Assembly (NCBI GenBank): GCA_963697355.1
Contig: CAVONV010000011.1
Location: 186,001-250,000, forward strand
Length of the DNA stretch: 64,000 nt
Reading direction: 5' to 3'
Source: CAVONV01 sp963697355
GTDB taxonomy: Bacteria; Acidobacteriota; Vicinamibacteria; Marinacidobacterales; DATDRI01
Shown here: positions 8,911 to 18,198 of the stretch, piece after piece
Layout of the letters: the number at the start of each line of letters is the position of its first letter
How positions within the stretch are numbered: the stretch's first letter is position 1
Position numbers and translations under genes: made by a program
The notes under the pieces: model-generated
What the model saw: the letters and a program-made list of their open reading frames with translations, nothing else
Database searches by the model: none
Told to the model about the DNA's origin: nothing

Positions 8911-11388
8911 ATGGAGACGCTGGTCAACGACCTCAAGTATGCCGTCCGAATGCTTTGGAAGAGTCCACTGATTACGGCCGTCGCCCTGGCTTCTCTAGCC
9001 ATCGGGATCGGGGCTAATACGACCATCTTCACCCTGATCAACGCTATCTTCTTCAAAGGTCTGGCCATCGAGAAGCCCGAGCGCGTCACGGTGGTCTTCA
9101 CCACCGACGAGAAACAACAGGGCGGCCCCCTGGGTAACTTGAGCCCTCTATCGCGCCCCAACTTCGAGAGCCTACGTGACCAAAGCGAAGTCTTCTCGGG
9201 TCTCGTCAATATGATCTTCACCGGAGCGAGCTTCACTACAGGCGACAGTGAGCCCGAACAAATCGGTGGGCAAATGGTGTCCGGGAATTACTTCGACGTG
9301 CTCAGAGTCCAACCGACCATTGGACGCGGCTTCCTGCCTGAAGAAGACGAGACACCGAGCACCCATCCTGTCGTCGTGTTGAGCCATGATTTCTGGACCC
9401 GCCGGTTCGGTGCCGAGCCGTCCATTGTCGACAAAACCATCAACCTCAACGGTCAACCGTTCACAGTCATCGGCGTAGCGCCTGAAGGATTCAATGGCAT
9501 CTTCGTCCTTGGCGGACCCGACTTCTGGGTGCCTACGATGATGCACGACGTCTTTTTGACGGGTACTCTTCGCCAGTGGTACGAGGACAGGCGGGCTCTG
9601 TTCACTTTCACTTTTGGTCGGTTGAAAGAAGGCGTCTCACTCGAGCAAGCACAAGCCTCTATCGAAGTCAATGGGAGTCAGCTGGCTTCTGAATACCCCG
9701 TCGAGAACGAGGGTCGCAACTTCTCTCTTCTCCCCTTGAACCAAGCGTCCATTCCACCGCAAATACGAGAGCAGTTCGTCCTCGGTGGTTGGCTCTTGAT
9801 GACAATCGTCGGCTTGGTCCTCCTCATAGCTTGTGCCAACGTGGCGAACCTTCTTTTGGCGCGCGCTTCAGCACGAAGGAAGGAAATCGCTGTCCGGCTT
9901 TCTCTAGGCGCCGGCCGAGCCCGATTGGTGCGACAGTTGCTGACAGAGAGTGTGGTCCTGGCGGTGCTCGGCGGAGCTTTGGGCCTCTTGTTAGCTAACT
10001 GGGGAAGGAGCGCGGTATGGGCGTTTCGTCCCCCCTTTCTCGAGGACGCTCCTCTCGCTCTGACTTTCGATACGAGGGTGCTGCTGTTCACGGTGCTGCT
10101 TTCCCTCGTCACGGGTCTCCTCTTTGGGCTCGTGCCGGCCCTTCAAGCATCGCGACCGCAATTGGTCAATGACCTCAAACCTCGAGCGGAAGGCGCCGTG
10201 GGCACATCACGCGTCATCGGATTGAAGAGTCTACTCGTCGTAGGACAAGTCGCCCTCTCATTGGTAGCTCTCATCTGTTCCGGGCTCTTCTTGCGAAGCC
10301 TCGGTCAAGCCATGGAGATCAATCCCGGTTTCGAGAACGAATGGATCGCCATGATGAGTTTCAACGTCGGCAGCATGGGCTACGAGCCGGCGCAAGGCGA
10401 ACAGTTCTTCAATCAAGTCTTGGAAAAAGCTGCGGGTATTCCGGGTGTGGAATCGGCGGCTCTGACTACAAACGTCCCCTTGTGGAACGGCGTCGGCATG
10501 CTCCGAACCGTCCTGGTCGAAGGAAGAGCGCCTGATGCCGACAACAACGGCATCCTGACACCCGTCTGTACGGTATCGGCAGACTACTTCAAGACCATGG
10601 GAATCCCCATTGTCACGGGACGGGCAGTGAGCGCCAACGACCGACCAGGGGCGCCCAATGCCGTCGTCGTCAACGAGTCGATGGCTAAGCGCTTTTGGCC
10701 GAATGAAGATCCGATGGGCAAGCGCTTCCACTTCTTCGGACAAGACGATATCATTCGAGAAATCGTCGGGATTGCGAAAGACACGAAGGTCCAAACCGTA
10801 GGCGAAGAGCCGCAAACCTATGTCTACATTCCCCGCTTGCAGAACTACCAGCCGGGCATGAGCCTCGTCGTTCGTTCGGGGGGCGATCCAGAGCCCGTCA
10901 TGGCAACGGTCCGCAACGAAATGCAACAGCTCGACCGCAACCTACCCATCACTTCGGTCCAAACCATGCCGCAAATTCTGAGCCAATCCTTATGGCCGGC
11001 CCGTATGGGAGCGACGTTACTTGGAGCTCTCGGCTTTCTCGCTCTCCTTCTCGCCTCCATCGGCATCTACGGTGTGATGTCATTCGCGGTCAATCAGCGC
11101 AATCGTGAGATCGGCATCCGTATGGCTCTCGGCGCCCAGCAAGGTCAAGTTCTTCAGCTCTTTCTGAGGCAGGGTCTCTTCTTGGTCGCTGCCGGTGCCG
11201 TCATCGGAATCGTCGCGGCTGCCGGGATCAGCCGTTTGATCAGTAACTTGCTGTATGTCAGTCCGACGGATCCCCTGACCTTCGTCCTGACCACGTTAGT
11301 GTTGGCCGCGGTGACTCTTTTGGCCAGCTTCATTCCCGCTCGGCGAGCTACCACTGTCGATCCCGTCACCGTTTTGAGGTACGAGTAA
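8911..11388 (+). CDS. MacB/FtsX-type ABC transporter permease (ADOP family)
   Basis: An 825-residue inner-membrane permease with two FtsX-like halves. A transmembrane helix near residue 30 is followed by a MacB periplasmic core domain, three helices around residues 290-400 containing NVANLLLARASARRKEIAVR, a second periplasmic domain, and a terminal helix group with NQRNREIGIRMALGAQ. This duplicated architecture is the acidobacterial duplicated orphan permease type. AAGGAG is eight bases before ATG 8911. No ABC ATPase is adjacent, so the ATPase must be encoded elsewhere or the protein works otherwise. Export of a peptide, lipid or drug is inference. The preceding terminator isolates it from the receptor. 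Confidence 0.92.
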   Translation: METLVNDLKYAVRMLWKSPLITAVALASLAIGIGANTTIFTLINAIFFKGLAIEKPERVTVVFTTDEKQQGGPLGNLSPLSRPNFESLRDQSEVFSGLVNMIFTGASFTTGDSEPEQIGGQMVSGNYFDVLRVQPTIGRGFLPEEDETPSTHPVVVLSHDFWTRRFGAEPSIVDKTINLNGQPFTVIGVAPEGFNGIFVLGGPDFWVPTMMHDVFLTGTLRQWYEDRRALFTFTFGRLKEGVSLEQAQASIEVNGSQLASEYPVENEGRNFSLLPLNQASIPPQIREQFVLGGWLLMTIVGLVLLIACANVANLLLARASARRKEIAVRLSLGAGRARLVRQLLTESVVLAVLGGALGLLLANWGRSAVWAFRPPFLEDAPLALTFDTRVLLFTVLLSLVTGLLFGLVPALQASRPQLVNDLKPRAEGAVGTSRVIGLKSLLVVGQVALSLVALICSGLFLRSLGQAMEINPGFENEWIAMMSFNVGSMGYEPAQGEQFFNQVLEKAAGIPGVESAALTTNVPLWNGVGMLRTVLVEGRAPDADNNGILTPVCTVSADYFKTMGIPIVTGRAVSANDRPGAPNAVVVNESMAKRFWPNEDPMGKRFHFFGQDDIIREIVGIAKDTKVQTVGEEPQTYVYIPRLQNYQPGMSLVVRSGGDPEPVMATVRNEMQQLDRNLPITSVQTMPQILSQSLWPARMGATLLGALGFLALLLASIGIYGVMSFAVNQRNREIGIRMALGAQQGQVLQLFLRQGLFLVAAGAVIGIVAAAGISRLISNLLYVSPTDPLTFVLTTLVLAAVTLLASFIPARRATTVDPVTVLRYE

Positions 11389-11420
11389 GGCAACCGTCAC
11401 TAGCTCGCTCGCCACCTTTC

Positions 11421-11451
11421 CCTGAGCACAATGGCTCGTTTCCGGCTCAGG
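11421..11451 (+). terminator. Possible weak terminator hairpin after the ABC permease
   Basis: CCTGAGC (11421-11427) pairs with GCTCAGG (11445-11451) across a 17-base loop. A short T run follows only about 15 bases later, so it is either weak or just a 3' UTR hairpin. Confidence 0.3.
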
Positions 11452-11620
11452 CACATAGTAGCTCCCTTTTTGAAAATCAGACTATACTCATTCAAACCCT
11501 ATACCCTTAGCTTCCTCCATTTCCTAACTTGTCCTTAGCGACGGCGTTTTCAAACCCAAAGTGGAAGAGCGGCCTTCCGCTCAAAGCTTCCTGCCGTGCT
11601 GTCGTCAGGAAGGTGCCTTC

Positions 11621-12382
11621 ATGCACTATGGGGGGATTCGTTCGCGGCACTACCGAGGAGTCTCGAGGAGTTTTCTCGGGTGGGTGGCGCTCATAGCCTT
11701 CCTGATTCTCCATACGGGTCAACCCACGAGTGGCGCAAGCACAGGCAAAACCGACCTCGGCCAATCCATCGACCATCTTCACATCGTCTTGTTTAATACG
11801 GGCTCTTTGTTCCTGTCTTTTGATTTGATGAGGGCCGAAACGGACAGGATCTTCCGTGAAATCGCCGTATCTACCACGTGGGACGAGGGGAATTCCGTCA
11901 ATGTTCAGCGCGATGCTGTGGATATACAGGTCATACTCATCGACACGTTTCGCCGCATCGCCGGAGTCAACGAGAACATTATCGGCTATGTGTATGTCTC
12001 CACCCAGGGACATGGAATACCCCGGAATACTATCCACATCTATCTTCCCAACGTTTTACGAACCTTGGGCTTCCGGTTGCAACGCGACAGAGCTTCCATC
12101 CCCCAGTCTGTGCGGTTGAGACTGAACCAGCCCAAGGCAAGCCGCGATCTCGCAACGGCCCTCGGTCGGATCATTGCTCATGAAGTTGTGCATATCGTCA
12201 CACCCGAAGTCCCCCACACTTCACACGGACTAATGGTTCCCGTCTACAAACGTCGAATCCTGATCCATCCGACGATGCACTTTCCGCCTCAATATGCGGA
12301 GCTTTTTCGAGCCAAGCTCAGAGCTGCCATTGCTGAAAAGACGAAAACACTTCTAGTTGTCGAAACCAATACCAACCGATGA
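11621..12382 (+). CDS. Exported zincin-like protein, paralogue 1
   Basis: A 253-residue protein. Its N-terminal signal or anchor (GWVALIAFLILHTGQPTSGA) implies export. Near residue 190 lies HEVVHIVTPEVPHTSHGLM: HExxH, a third His at position 13 of the motif and a downstream Gly-x-Met. The spacing equals the HExxH-N7-H-xxx-GIM pattern I recall in small acidobacterial exported proteins, and suggests a zinc metalloprotease-like fold with a Met-turn. ATG 11621 follows AGGAAGG by seven bases and is preferred to an upstream in-frame start at 11561. The next gene is a same-length paralogue. Activity and substrate are unknown; the motif alone supports the call. Confidence 0.72.
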   Translation: MHYGGIRSRHYRGVSRSFLGWVALIAFLILHTGQPTSGASTGKTDLGQSIDHLHIVLFNTGSLFLSFDLMRAETDRIFREIAVSTTWDEGNSVNVQRDAVDIQVILIDTFRRIAGVNENIIGYVYVSTQGHGIPRNTIHIYLPNVLRTLGFRLQRDRASIPQSVRLRLNQPKASRDLATALGRIIAHEVVHIVTPEVPHTSHGLMVPVYKRRILIHPTMHFPPQYAELFRAKLRAAIAEKTKTLLVVETNTNR

Positions 12383-12646
12383 TCAACACCCAAGCAGGTC
12401 TCGTCTTGGAGACTCCGACCCGAACGCCGGTCGATTCCTCACACAGTGCTGGAGGGACCCCCCTATGCCACTCAGAGATGGTGTGACTTATTAGACTGCA
12501 AATCATAGCGTTTTCATGGCTTGCCCATTCCATTTCGACCTCTTTCTCCTAACTTTACATTAACTTTGATTCATAGGCACGAGACGGGATGAACGTTCAG
12601 CCACTCGTGTCCACCTTCGAGCTTAGTGTCGGGCAGAGGGGTATTC

Positions 12647-13408
12647 ATGCACAAAGGAGGACCCTGCGCTAGGGATTCTGGTGGGTCGACCACACTCCGA
12701 CTAGTTTGTGTGACATCGATTGTCCTGGTGGTTCTCGTGCGCGGAGGACTAGCAGGCCCTCCCGAAGTCGCCGAGACGGCCCCAAGACTGCACCTCATTT
12801 GGTACGACCCTCTTCGCTGCATACCCCGTGCATTTTTCCTTTTGCAGAAGGAGGTCGATCGCATTTTCGGCGAGATCGGAATTCCCGTTACTTGGGAGAG
12901 GAACACTATGACCCGAGGCCACCCTGAGGCTGTCAATGTAAGCGTGATCCTCGTTGGGCATCATAAGAAACTACCTGGATTCCATCACAAGGTTCTCGGG
13001 TCCTTTCAGTACAAGCCGCCGGCAATGAGGAAACAAGCCATATGGCGGAGTGTGCTCATCTACTTGCCCAATATCGTGCGAACCTTAGGCTACCCGCTTC
13101 ACGACCACGACATAGCCATTGACAGCAGAATACTCAGTCAATTGAACCGTCCCAAGGAGCTCTGTGATCTGAGCCGCGCTATCGGCCGTATCATCGCCCA
13201 TGAAGTCGTACACGCTGTGTCTCCCGACATACCTCATACTTCTCACGGACTCATGCGTCCTATCCCGAATTGCCGCACCCTGTTGGCCGGCAAAATGAGC
13301 TTCCCGCCTCAGTACGAGAACAAGTTTCGCTCCGACCTCAAAGTAGCCATACTGGCGAAAGAAAACCGACTCACTCCTGTTGCGACTGACGCACGATCAC
13401 AGCACTGA
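12647..13408 (+). CDS. Exported zincin-like protein, paralogue 2
   Basis: Also 253 residues and clearly related to the preceding gene: both share IYLPN(I/V)(V/L)RTLG, a block near LNRPKELCDLSRAIGRIIAH and the motif HEVVHAVSPDIPHTSHGLM. A hydrophobic segment near residues 20-40 (VCVTSIVLVVLVRGGLAG) indicates export. ATG 12647 follows AGAGGGG by six bases. The pair probably arose by tandem duplication. The 264-base gap between them suggests separate promoters. The HExxH and third His are intact in both, so both may bind metal; the function is not known. Confidence 0.72.
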   Translation: MHKGGPCARDSGGSTTLRLVCVTSIVLVVLVRGGLAGPPEVAETAPRLHLIWYDPLRCIPRAFFLLQKEVDRIFGEIGIPVTWERNTMTRGHPEAVNVSVILVGHHKKLPGFHHKVLGSFQYKPPAMRKQAIWRSVLIYLPNIVRTLGYPLHDHDIAIDSRILSQLNRPKELCDLSRAIGRIIAHEVVHAVSPDIPHTSHGLMRPIPNCRTLLAGKMSFPPQYENKFRSDLKVAILAKENRLTPVATDARSQH

Positions 13409-13511
13409 GTGCAGGCTCAACTTCTAAAGCCACTCGTTTGAATCAGGACCATGGCAGGAGTAGACTTCACTAACCACGTCTTGGCGCGAAGAAGATCTGC
13501 GGGGGCTCTAT

Positions 13512-13862
13512 ATGGAAATTCACACATCGTTCCGTGACGACATTACGATCGTTGATATCCAAGGCCGCATCGTGGACGGCGAGGCGGCCGAAGACTTCCA
13601 CAAGGAACTCAGAGGGCTGATCGGCGAGAAGAGGTCCGATACGATATTCGACCTCTCCGGCGTGGAGTGGTTCGATAGCGTTGCGATCGGTATCCTGGTC
13701 AGTCACTACATCTCAGCGAAACGACTCGGTGGCAAAATCGTCCTTCTCAAGGCAAACGAAAAAATCAAGAAGCTCATGCACATGGTAAAACTAGAGGACC
13801 GATTTCGGTGGGCTGAAGAAATGGACGAAGCCTTGAAGATCCTCGAGAAGACGAGAGGCTAA
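13512..13862 (+). CDS. STAS domain protein (anti-sigma factor antagonist type)
   Basis: A 116-residue single-domain cytoplasmic protein resembling SpoIIAA/RsbV. DGEAAEDFHKELRGLI is the first helix region, and FDLSGVEWFDSVAIGILVS contains the Ser normally phosphorylated by an anti-sigma kinase (DSVAIG, around residue 57). Such proteins bind and release a cognate anti-sigma factor or act in a partner-switching module. No anti-sigma kinase (HATPase) or PP2C phosphatase is adjacent. ATG 13512 has only a weak purine-rich upstream region. It appears monocistronic. Confidence 0.85.
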   Translation: MEIHTSFRDDITIVDIQGRIVDGEAAEDFHKELRGLIGEKRSDTIFDLSGVEWFDSVAIGILVSHYISAKRLGGKIVLLKANEKIKKLMHMVKLEDRFRWAEEMDEALKILEKTRG

Positions 13863-14193
13863 TCAGCGGTCGGCGGAGTTCCGCGAGGAGTTTTCGGACC
13901 TTGGGAAAGTCTGCCCGATACAAATTGGCCGGGGCAGTCTGAAGAAATCTCTCCAAATAGACAAGGCGTCATCGTAGCGCGTCTTTCGCACGCGTCTGAC
14001 ACGAGATTCCAAAGCGTTTCGCAGCGGCTGGGATCAATCTCAGTCGTTTCCTTTCGAACTGCGATCCCCTCATTGTCCATCGACGTGTCTGCAACAACGT
14101 CACTGACGCCAAATCCTCTCTTCAGTAACCGACCGTTCAGATCGTATAGAATCTCAGGCTGTGTTCTACATGATTCGAATCGGGAGAAAACAG
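13863..14193. other. Intergenic region before the S9 peptidase
   Basis: A 331-base gap. Short frames on both strands lack recognisable features. No repeat array or terminator with a T tract is visible. The promoter of the peptidase gene presumably lies here. Confidence 0.4.
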
Positions 14194-16650
14194 ATGAAAA
14201 ACATCAGCGGATGCATGGTCGCTTGGACCGTACTCTTCCTCCTTAGCGCGCTACACCCGGACGAGGCAAGTAGCGCAACGGCAACGGATGAAATCACTTT
14301 GGAGCTCATCATGTCCCATCCAGACTGGATCGGGCGGGCTCCGCAGAATCCATACTGGGCGGCCGATGGCAACTCCTTTTATTACGAACAAAAGCGCGAA
14401 GGAGAAGAGGCTCGCGATCTCATCCAAATGGACCTTGCCGGTAAGTTGCTTCGCATTGTACCGGACGAAGAACGAGGAACGATCGATGTCAGCGAGGGCG
14501 ACTGGAGCAAGGATCGGCGACGGAAGGTGTATTCCCGCAAAGGAGACATCTACATTCGCGATGTAACGACTGGCGAAATACACCAACTCACCCGAACAAC
14601 GGAGGACGAAACGGATCCTCATTTCCTCGTCGGAGATCGTCGTGTTTGGTTCCATCGCGGTGACAACGTCTTCGTGAGAGACCTCGACAGCGGACTCGAA
14701 GTCCAGCCCGCCGATCTTCGGTTGAAAAAAGACCTCGGCGAAAAAGAAGAGAAATTCGACTATCTAAAAGAACAACAGACGCGACTCTTCGACATCATCC
14801 GCGAGAAACAGGAGAAAGAAGAGAAAGCGAAAGAACGTGAAAGACAAGAACAGGAGATGGACCCGACGCGCCCGCCGCTGCCCTGGTATATGGGCGAAGA
14901 TGTCGAGCTACGCCAAGCCAGCCTTTCGCCGACCGGCCAATGGATGCTCGTCGCCTTGCGTGAGAAGGAACACGACCTGGGGCAACGAGACCATATGCCC
15001 AACTACGTTTCAGAGGATGGGTATGTCGCCTCACGCGAGGTGAGATCGAAAGTCGGTACGGGGATTCCGGAGACCGACTACCTGCTCTTGCTCGACCTGA
15101 AAGAGCACAAAGAACATTCCCTCGACTTGGCGACGCTACCCAACATCTCGGACGATCCGTTGTCTGACATCAAGGAAAGAACCGCCGACGCACGAAAGAA
15201 GGCCGACGAGAAACCAGGCAAGGAAAAAGAAGCATCGGATGACACCAGTGAAGAGAAGAAAGACAAAGAAGCCAAGCCACGGCCGGTACGCATTCCCAAT
15301 ATTCTTTGGAGCGAGGATGGATCACGCGCCGCCGTACAAATCTACTCCTATGACAACAAGGACCGCTGGATCGTCGCCATCGATTTCGACAAAAGCGAGC
15401 TCGTTCCCTTGGAGCATATGCACGACGAGGCCTGGATCAACTGGCGGTTCAACCAAGCCGGTTGGCTCCTCGACTCTGAGACGCTTTTTTACACCTCCGA
15501 AGAAAGCGGATATGCTCAACTCTACCTGCGGGGCATCACCAACGGTGAGAAACGTCGCTTGACCGAGGGCGATTTTGTCGTCTCCAACGTTCAACTCTCC
15601 CCTGACGGACGCCATCTCTATTATGACGCCAACCCCGAGCACCCCGGGATCTACGAAAACTATCGTGTTGACGTGAAAACCGGGAAAATCGAAGCACTCT
15701 CTGATTTGGGCGGACGCAACTCAGGCTTGCTTTCACCGAACGGCAAGCACCTTCTTGTCACGCACTCGACGACACAACGACCAACGGAGCTGTTCGTTCA
15801 GCCCGCCACACCCGGCGGGAAGGCGACGCAGGTCACAGAGACCGTCAGCGAGCGCTTCGCTTCCTTGTCTTGGGTCGAGCCCGAGATCGTGGCCGTCCCT
15901 TCGACCCATCACGATCGTGCTATCTACTCCCGGGTCTACACGCCAGCCAAGTCCTTTTCCGGTGCCCGCGCCGCTGCCGTGTTCGTTCACGGCGCCGGGT
16001 ACATGCAAAACTCCCACAAAGGCTGGTCCAACTACTTCCGCGAGTTCATGTTTCACACGCTACTCACCCAGCACGGATACGTGGTTCTGGACATGGACTA
16101 CCGGGCCTCGGCTGGCTACGGGAGGGATTGGCGCACCGCCATCTATCGTCAAATGGGGACGCCCGAGCTGGAAGATCTAAAAGACGGCGTACGTTGGCTA
16201 GCCGAAAACAAAAACGTGGACCCCAAAAGAATAGGCGTTTACGGCGGCTCCTACGGAGGCTTCCTCACGCTCATGGCGCTCTTCCGTGAGCCGGATCTCT
16301 TCGCCTGCGGGGCGTCGCTCCGCCCCGTCACCGATTGGGCTCATTACAACGACGGCTACACGTCTCGCATTCTGAATACGCCGACGATCGATCCGGAAGC
16401 TTACGAGGGGAGCTCTCCCATTGAGTACGCCGATGGGTTGACGAAGCCCCTCCTGATCGCCCATGGAATGCAAGACGACAATGTGTTTTTTCAAGACACG
16501 GTGCGGCTCGTACAGCGTCTCATCGAGCTCAAAAAGGAAAACTGGGAAGTCGCCATCTATCCCATCGAGCCCCACGGATTTCGGGAGCCCACGAGCTGGT
16601 TGGACGAGTACCGGAGGATCTTCAAGCTGTTTGAGACACACCTGAAATAG
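14194..16650 (+). CDS. S9 family prolyl oligopeptidase / DPP-type serine peptidase
   Basis: An 818-residue exported peptidase. The leader MKNISGCMVAWTVLFLLSAL is followed by a beta-propeller domain (WD40-like or DPPIV N-terminal) and a C-terminal alpha/beta-hydrolase. The nucleophile is Ser686 in GVYGGSYGGF; the Asp is probably in MQDDNVFF and the His in EPHGFREP. A strongly charged Lys/Glu-rich insert near residues 175-215 and another around residues 330-365 are unusual and may be surface loops. ATG 14194 has GGGAGA seven bases upstream and starts the signal peptide; an in-frame start at 14161 is less likely. The enzyme probably trims peptides outside the cytoplasm. It converges on the transglycosylase gene. 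Confidence 0.93.
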   Translation: MKNISGCMVAWTVLFLLSALHPDEASSATATDEITLELIMSHPDWIGRAPQNPYWAADGNSFYYEQKREGEEARDLIQMDLAGKLLRIVPDEERGTIDVSEGDWSKDRRRKVYSRKGDIYIRDVTTGEIHQLTRTTEDETDPHFLVGDRRVWFHRGDNVFVRDLDSGLEVQPADLRLKKDLGEKEEKFDYLKEQQTRLFDIIREKQEKEEKAKERERQEQEMDPTRPPLPWYMGEDVELRQASLSPTGQWMLVALREKEHDLGQRDHMPNYVSEDGYVASREVRSKVGTGIPETDYLLLLDLKEHKEHSLDLATLPNISDDPLSDIKERTADARKKADEKPGKEKEASDDTSEEKKDKEAKPRPVRIPNILWSEDGSRAAVQIYSYDNKDRWIVAIDFDKSELVPLEHMHDEAWINWRFNQAGWLLDSETLFYTSEESGYAQLYLRGITNGEKRRLTEGDFVVSNVQLSPDGRHLYYDANPEHPGIYENYRVDVKTGKIEALSDLGGRNSGLLSPNGKHLLVTHSTTQRPTELFVQPATPGGKATQVTETVSERFASLSWVEPEIVAVPSTHHDRAIYSRVYTPAKSFSGARAAAVFVHGAGYMQNSHKGWSNYFREFMFHTLLTQHGYVVLDMDYRASAGYGRDWRTAIYRQMGTPELEDLKDGVRWLAENKNVDPKRIGVYGGSYGGFLTLMALFREPDLFACGASLRPVTDWAHYNDGYTSRILNTPTIDPEAYEGSSPIEYADGLTKPLLIAHGMQDDNVFFQDTVRLVQRLIELKKENWEVAIYPIEPHGFREPTSWLDEYRRIFKLFETHLK

Positions 16651-16789
16651 AGAATTCAAGAACTCGAGAACTCAAGAATTCGAGAATAAGAGCCGGAGCC
16701 TAACGCCAGGGCGCGAAGACGCGGAAGAACTCGGGCAGAATTCCTCCTCCTTGAGTACTTGAGTACTTGAGTACTTGAGTTCCGGCTCT
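16651..16789. repeat. Composite octamer arrays in inverted orientation between convergent genes
   Basis: Five octamers directly follow the peptidase stop: AGAATTCA, AGAACTCG, AGAACTCA, AGAATTCG, AGAATAAG (16651-16690). Four octamers in the complementary sense lie at 16753-16784: GAGTACTT three times and GAGTTCCG. The two halves are bounded inside by AGAGCCGGA (16689-16697) and outside by TCCGGCTCT (16781-16789), a 9-bp inverted repeat. The right end overlaps the stop codon of the transglycosylase gene. Confidence 0.65.
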
Positions 16790-17825
16790 AATTTGCAGCG
16801 GTGAGGTTCTTTTGGCGGAGGGCTTCTACGTCTTGGCTGAGTTGATATACGGCCATCGCATAGTTCGTACTGTGGTTGTACTCCGTGATGACGTGGAAGT
16901 TGTGAAATCCAAACCAATGCTCCGGTCCGTTCTTCCCTTCCAAAACGATGAGAGTTGCTTGCCAGTGTCCGGCAACTGGCTCGACGGGCTCCGCACCTAG
17001 CTCGATCCATTCGTCAACACGTCTTCTGATGCGACTGCCCCGTTCCAGCCACAGTCGATTCGCATCGATGGTGATACGTGCCCGGACCGCCACAGGGGCA
17101 TCGGCTTTCCACCCATGCTCTTTAAAGTAGTTCCCGACACTACCAATGGCATCCTGCACATTCCGTGTCAGATCGCGCTTGCCATCTCCATCGAAATCGA
17201 CGGCATAGCGGCGGTAGCTCGAGGGCATGAACTGTGCAATTCCCATCGCCCCGGCGTAGGAGCCCTTCATGCTGCGAGGCCTGATATCTTCTTCACGTAT
17301 CAACAGCAAGTAATGCTCCAACTCGTGCCGAAAGAGCTTAGCCCGAGGCGGGTAGTTGAAGGCAAGGGTCGCAAGGGTATCGAGGACAAGATACCTTCCC
17401 GTCCTCTTTCCGTATCCTGTCTCCACGCCCAAGATGGCTGTCGTCATTTCCGGAGGAACTCCGTATGCCTTTCTTGCCTCCAAAAGGGTTTCGGCATTGA
17501 GGTGCATGAACTTCGCACCGTCACTTATCCTCTTGTCGTTGATGAAGATCTCACGGTAGAAATGCCACGGCTTTTTCTCTGCCGGCTGGGACATGGCTTT
17601 CAAGACGGCCGGTTGGAGTCGGGCTTTCGCAAAAACAGCCGCAAGCTCATCGCGCTCGAAACCGTGTCTCGAGGCTATCTCATCGATGAAGGTCCCAAAT
17701 TCAGGGATGTCGGAAATCGCGCCGGGTCCTGCACCCATTAGCAGGAACAGGGCTACTATCGCGAACAAGCCACCCCACAATCCCGTGTCGCGGATTCTCG
17801 ATTCTTGTACCCGGCGTGATACCAT
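16788..17825 (-). CDS. MltB-like lytic murein transglycosylase
   Basis: A 345-residue periplasmic peptidoglycan-cleaving enzyme. A signal segment (GLFAIVALFLLMGAGPGA) precedes the catalytic domain. AILGVETGYGKRTGRY contains the catalytic Glu, and SYAGAMGIAQFMPSSYRRYA is the conserved block of the SLT_2/MltB family; DFDGDGKRDL follows as usual. Length fits the family and no peptidoglycan-binding domain is fused. The annotated ATG at 17825 has a modest GGACGAGA upstream. The gene converges on the S9 peptidase, and an octamer array touches its stop codon. It probably acts in wall remodelling. Confidence 0.9.
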   Translation of the reverse strand: MVSRRVQESRIRDTGLWGGLFAIVALFLLMGAGPGAISDIPEFGTFIDEIASRHGFERDELAAVFAKARLQPAVLKAMSQPAEKKPWHFYREIFINDKRISDGAKFMHLNAETLLEARKAYGVPPEMTTAILGVETGYGKRTGRYLVLDTLATLAFNYPPRAKLFRHELEHYLLLIREEDIRPRSMKGSYAGAMGIAQFMPSSYRRYAVDFDGDGKRDLTRNVQDAIGSVGNYFKEHGWKADAPVAVRARITIDANRLWLERGSRIRRRVDEWIELGAEPVEPVAGHWQATLIVLEGKNGPEHWFGFHNFHVITEYNHSTNYAMAVYQLSQDVEALRQKNLTAAN

Positions 17826-18198
17826 CAGTCTCGTCCAAAAAGGGTGTGCCCCACCACAAAACGTAGGATATTCCCCACGCTGATCCCGCGTCAGGTTGCC
17901 CGAAAAATGTTACTTTTTCCCTAAAATGTGGTCTTCGGGCAAGCTCAGCTTGACTGCATCTCAAACTAGATACAATCACCGTGCCAGCAACGGCACTTCT
18001 GATGATGGGCCGATGTTTCGAGCGGAAATTCAGCCCCCCTACACAATATAATATGTCATCGACTGGAATCATATAGACAAATCGACAAATCTCCGCTTTC
18101 GCAGCCCGGCGGTGGTCGTTTACCCGGCGATATGGCTTCCAACCACAGACTGGCAGGCTTTTTGCGTTCATCCAGGCATCCACGAGAAAGGGAACATT
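17826..18198. other. Divergent intergenic region
   Basis: This 373-base gap lies between the divergent transglycosylase and the HELIH protein. A weak promoter-like pair TTGACT (17950-17955) and TACAAT (17971-17976), with only 15 bases between, points to the plus strand. Nothing else is recognisable. Confidence 0.4.
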
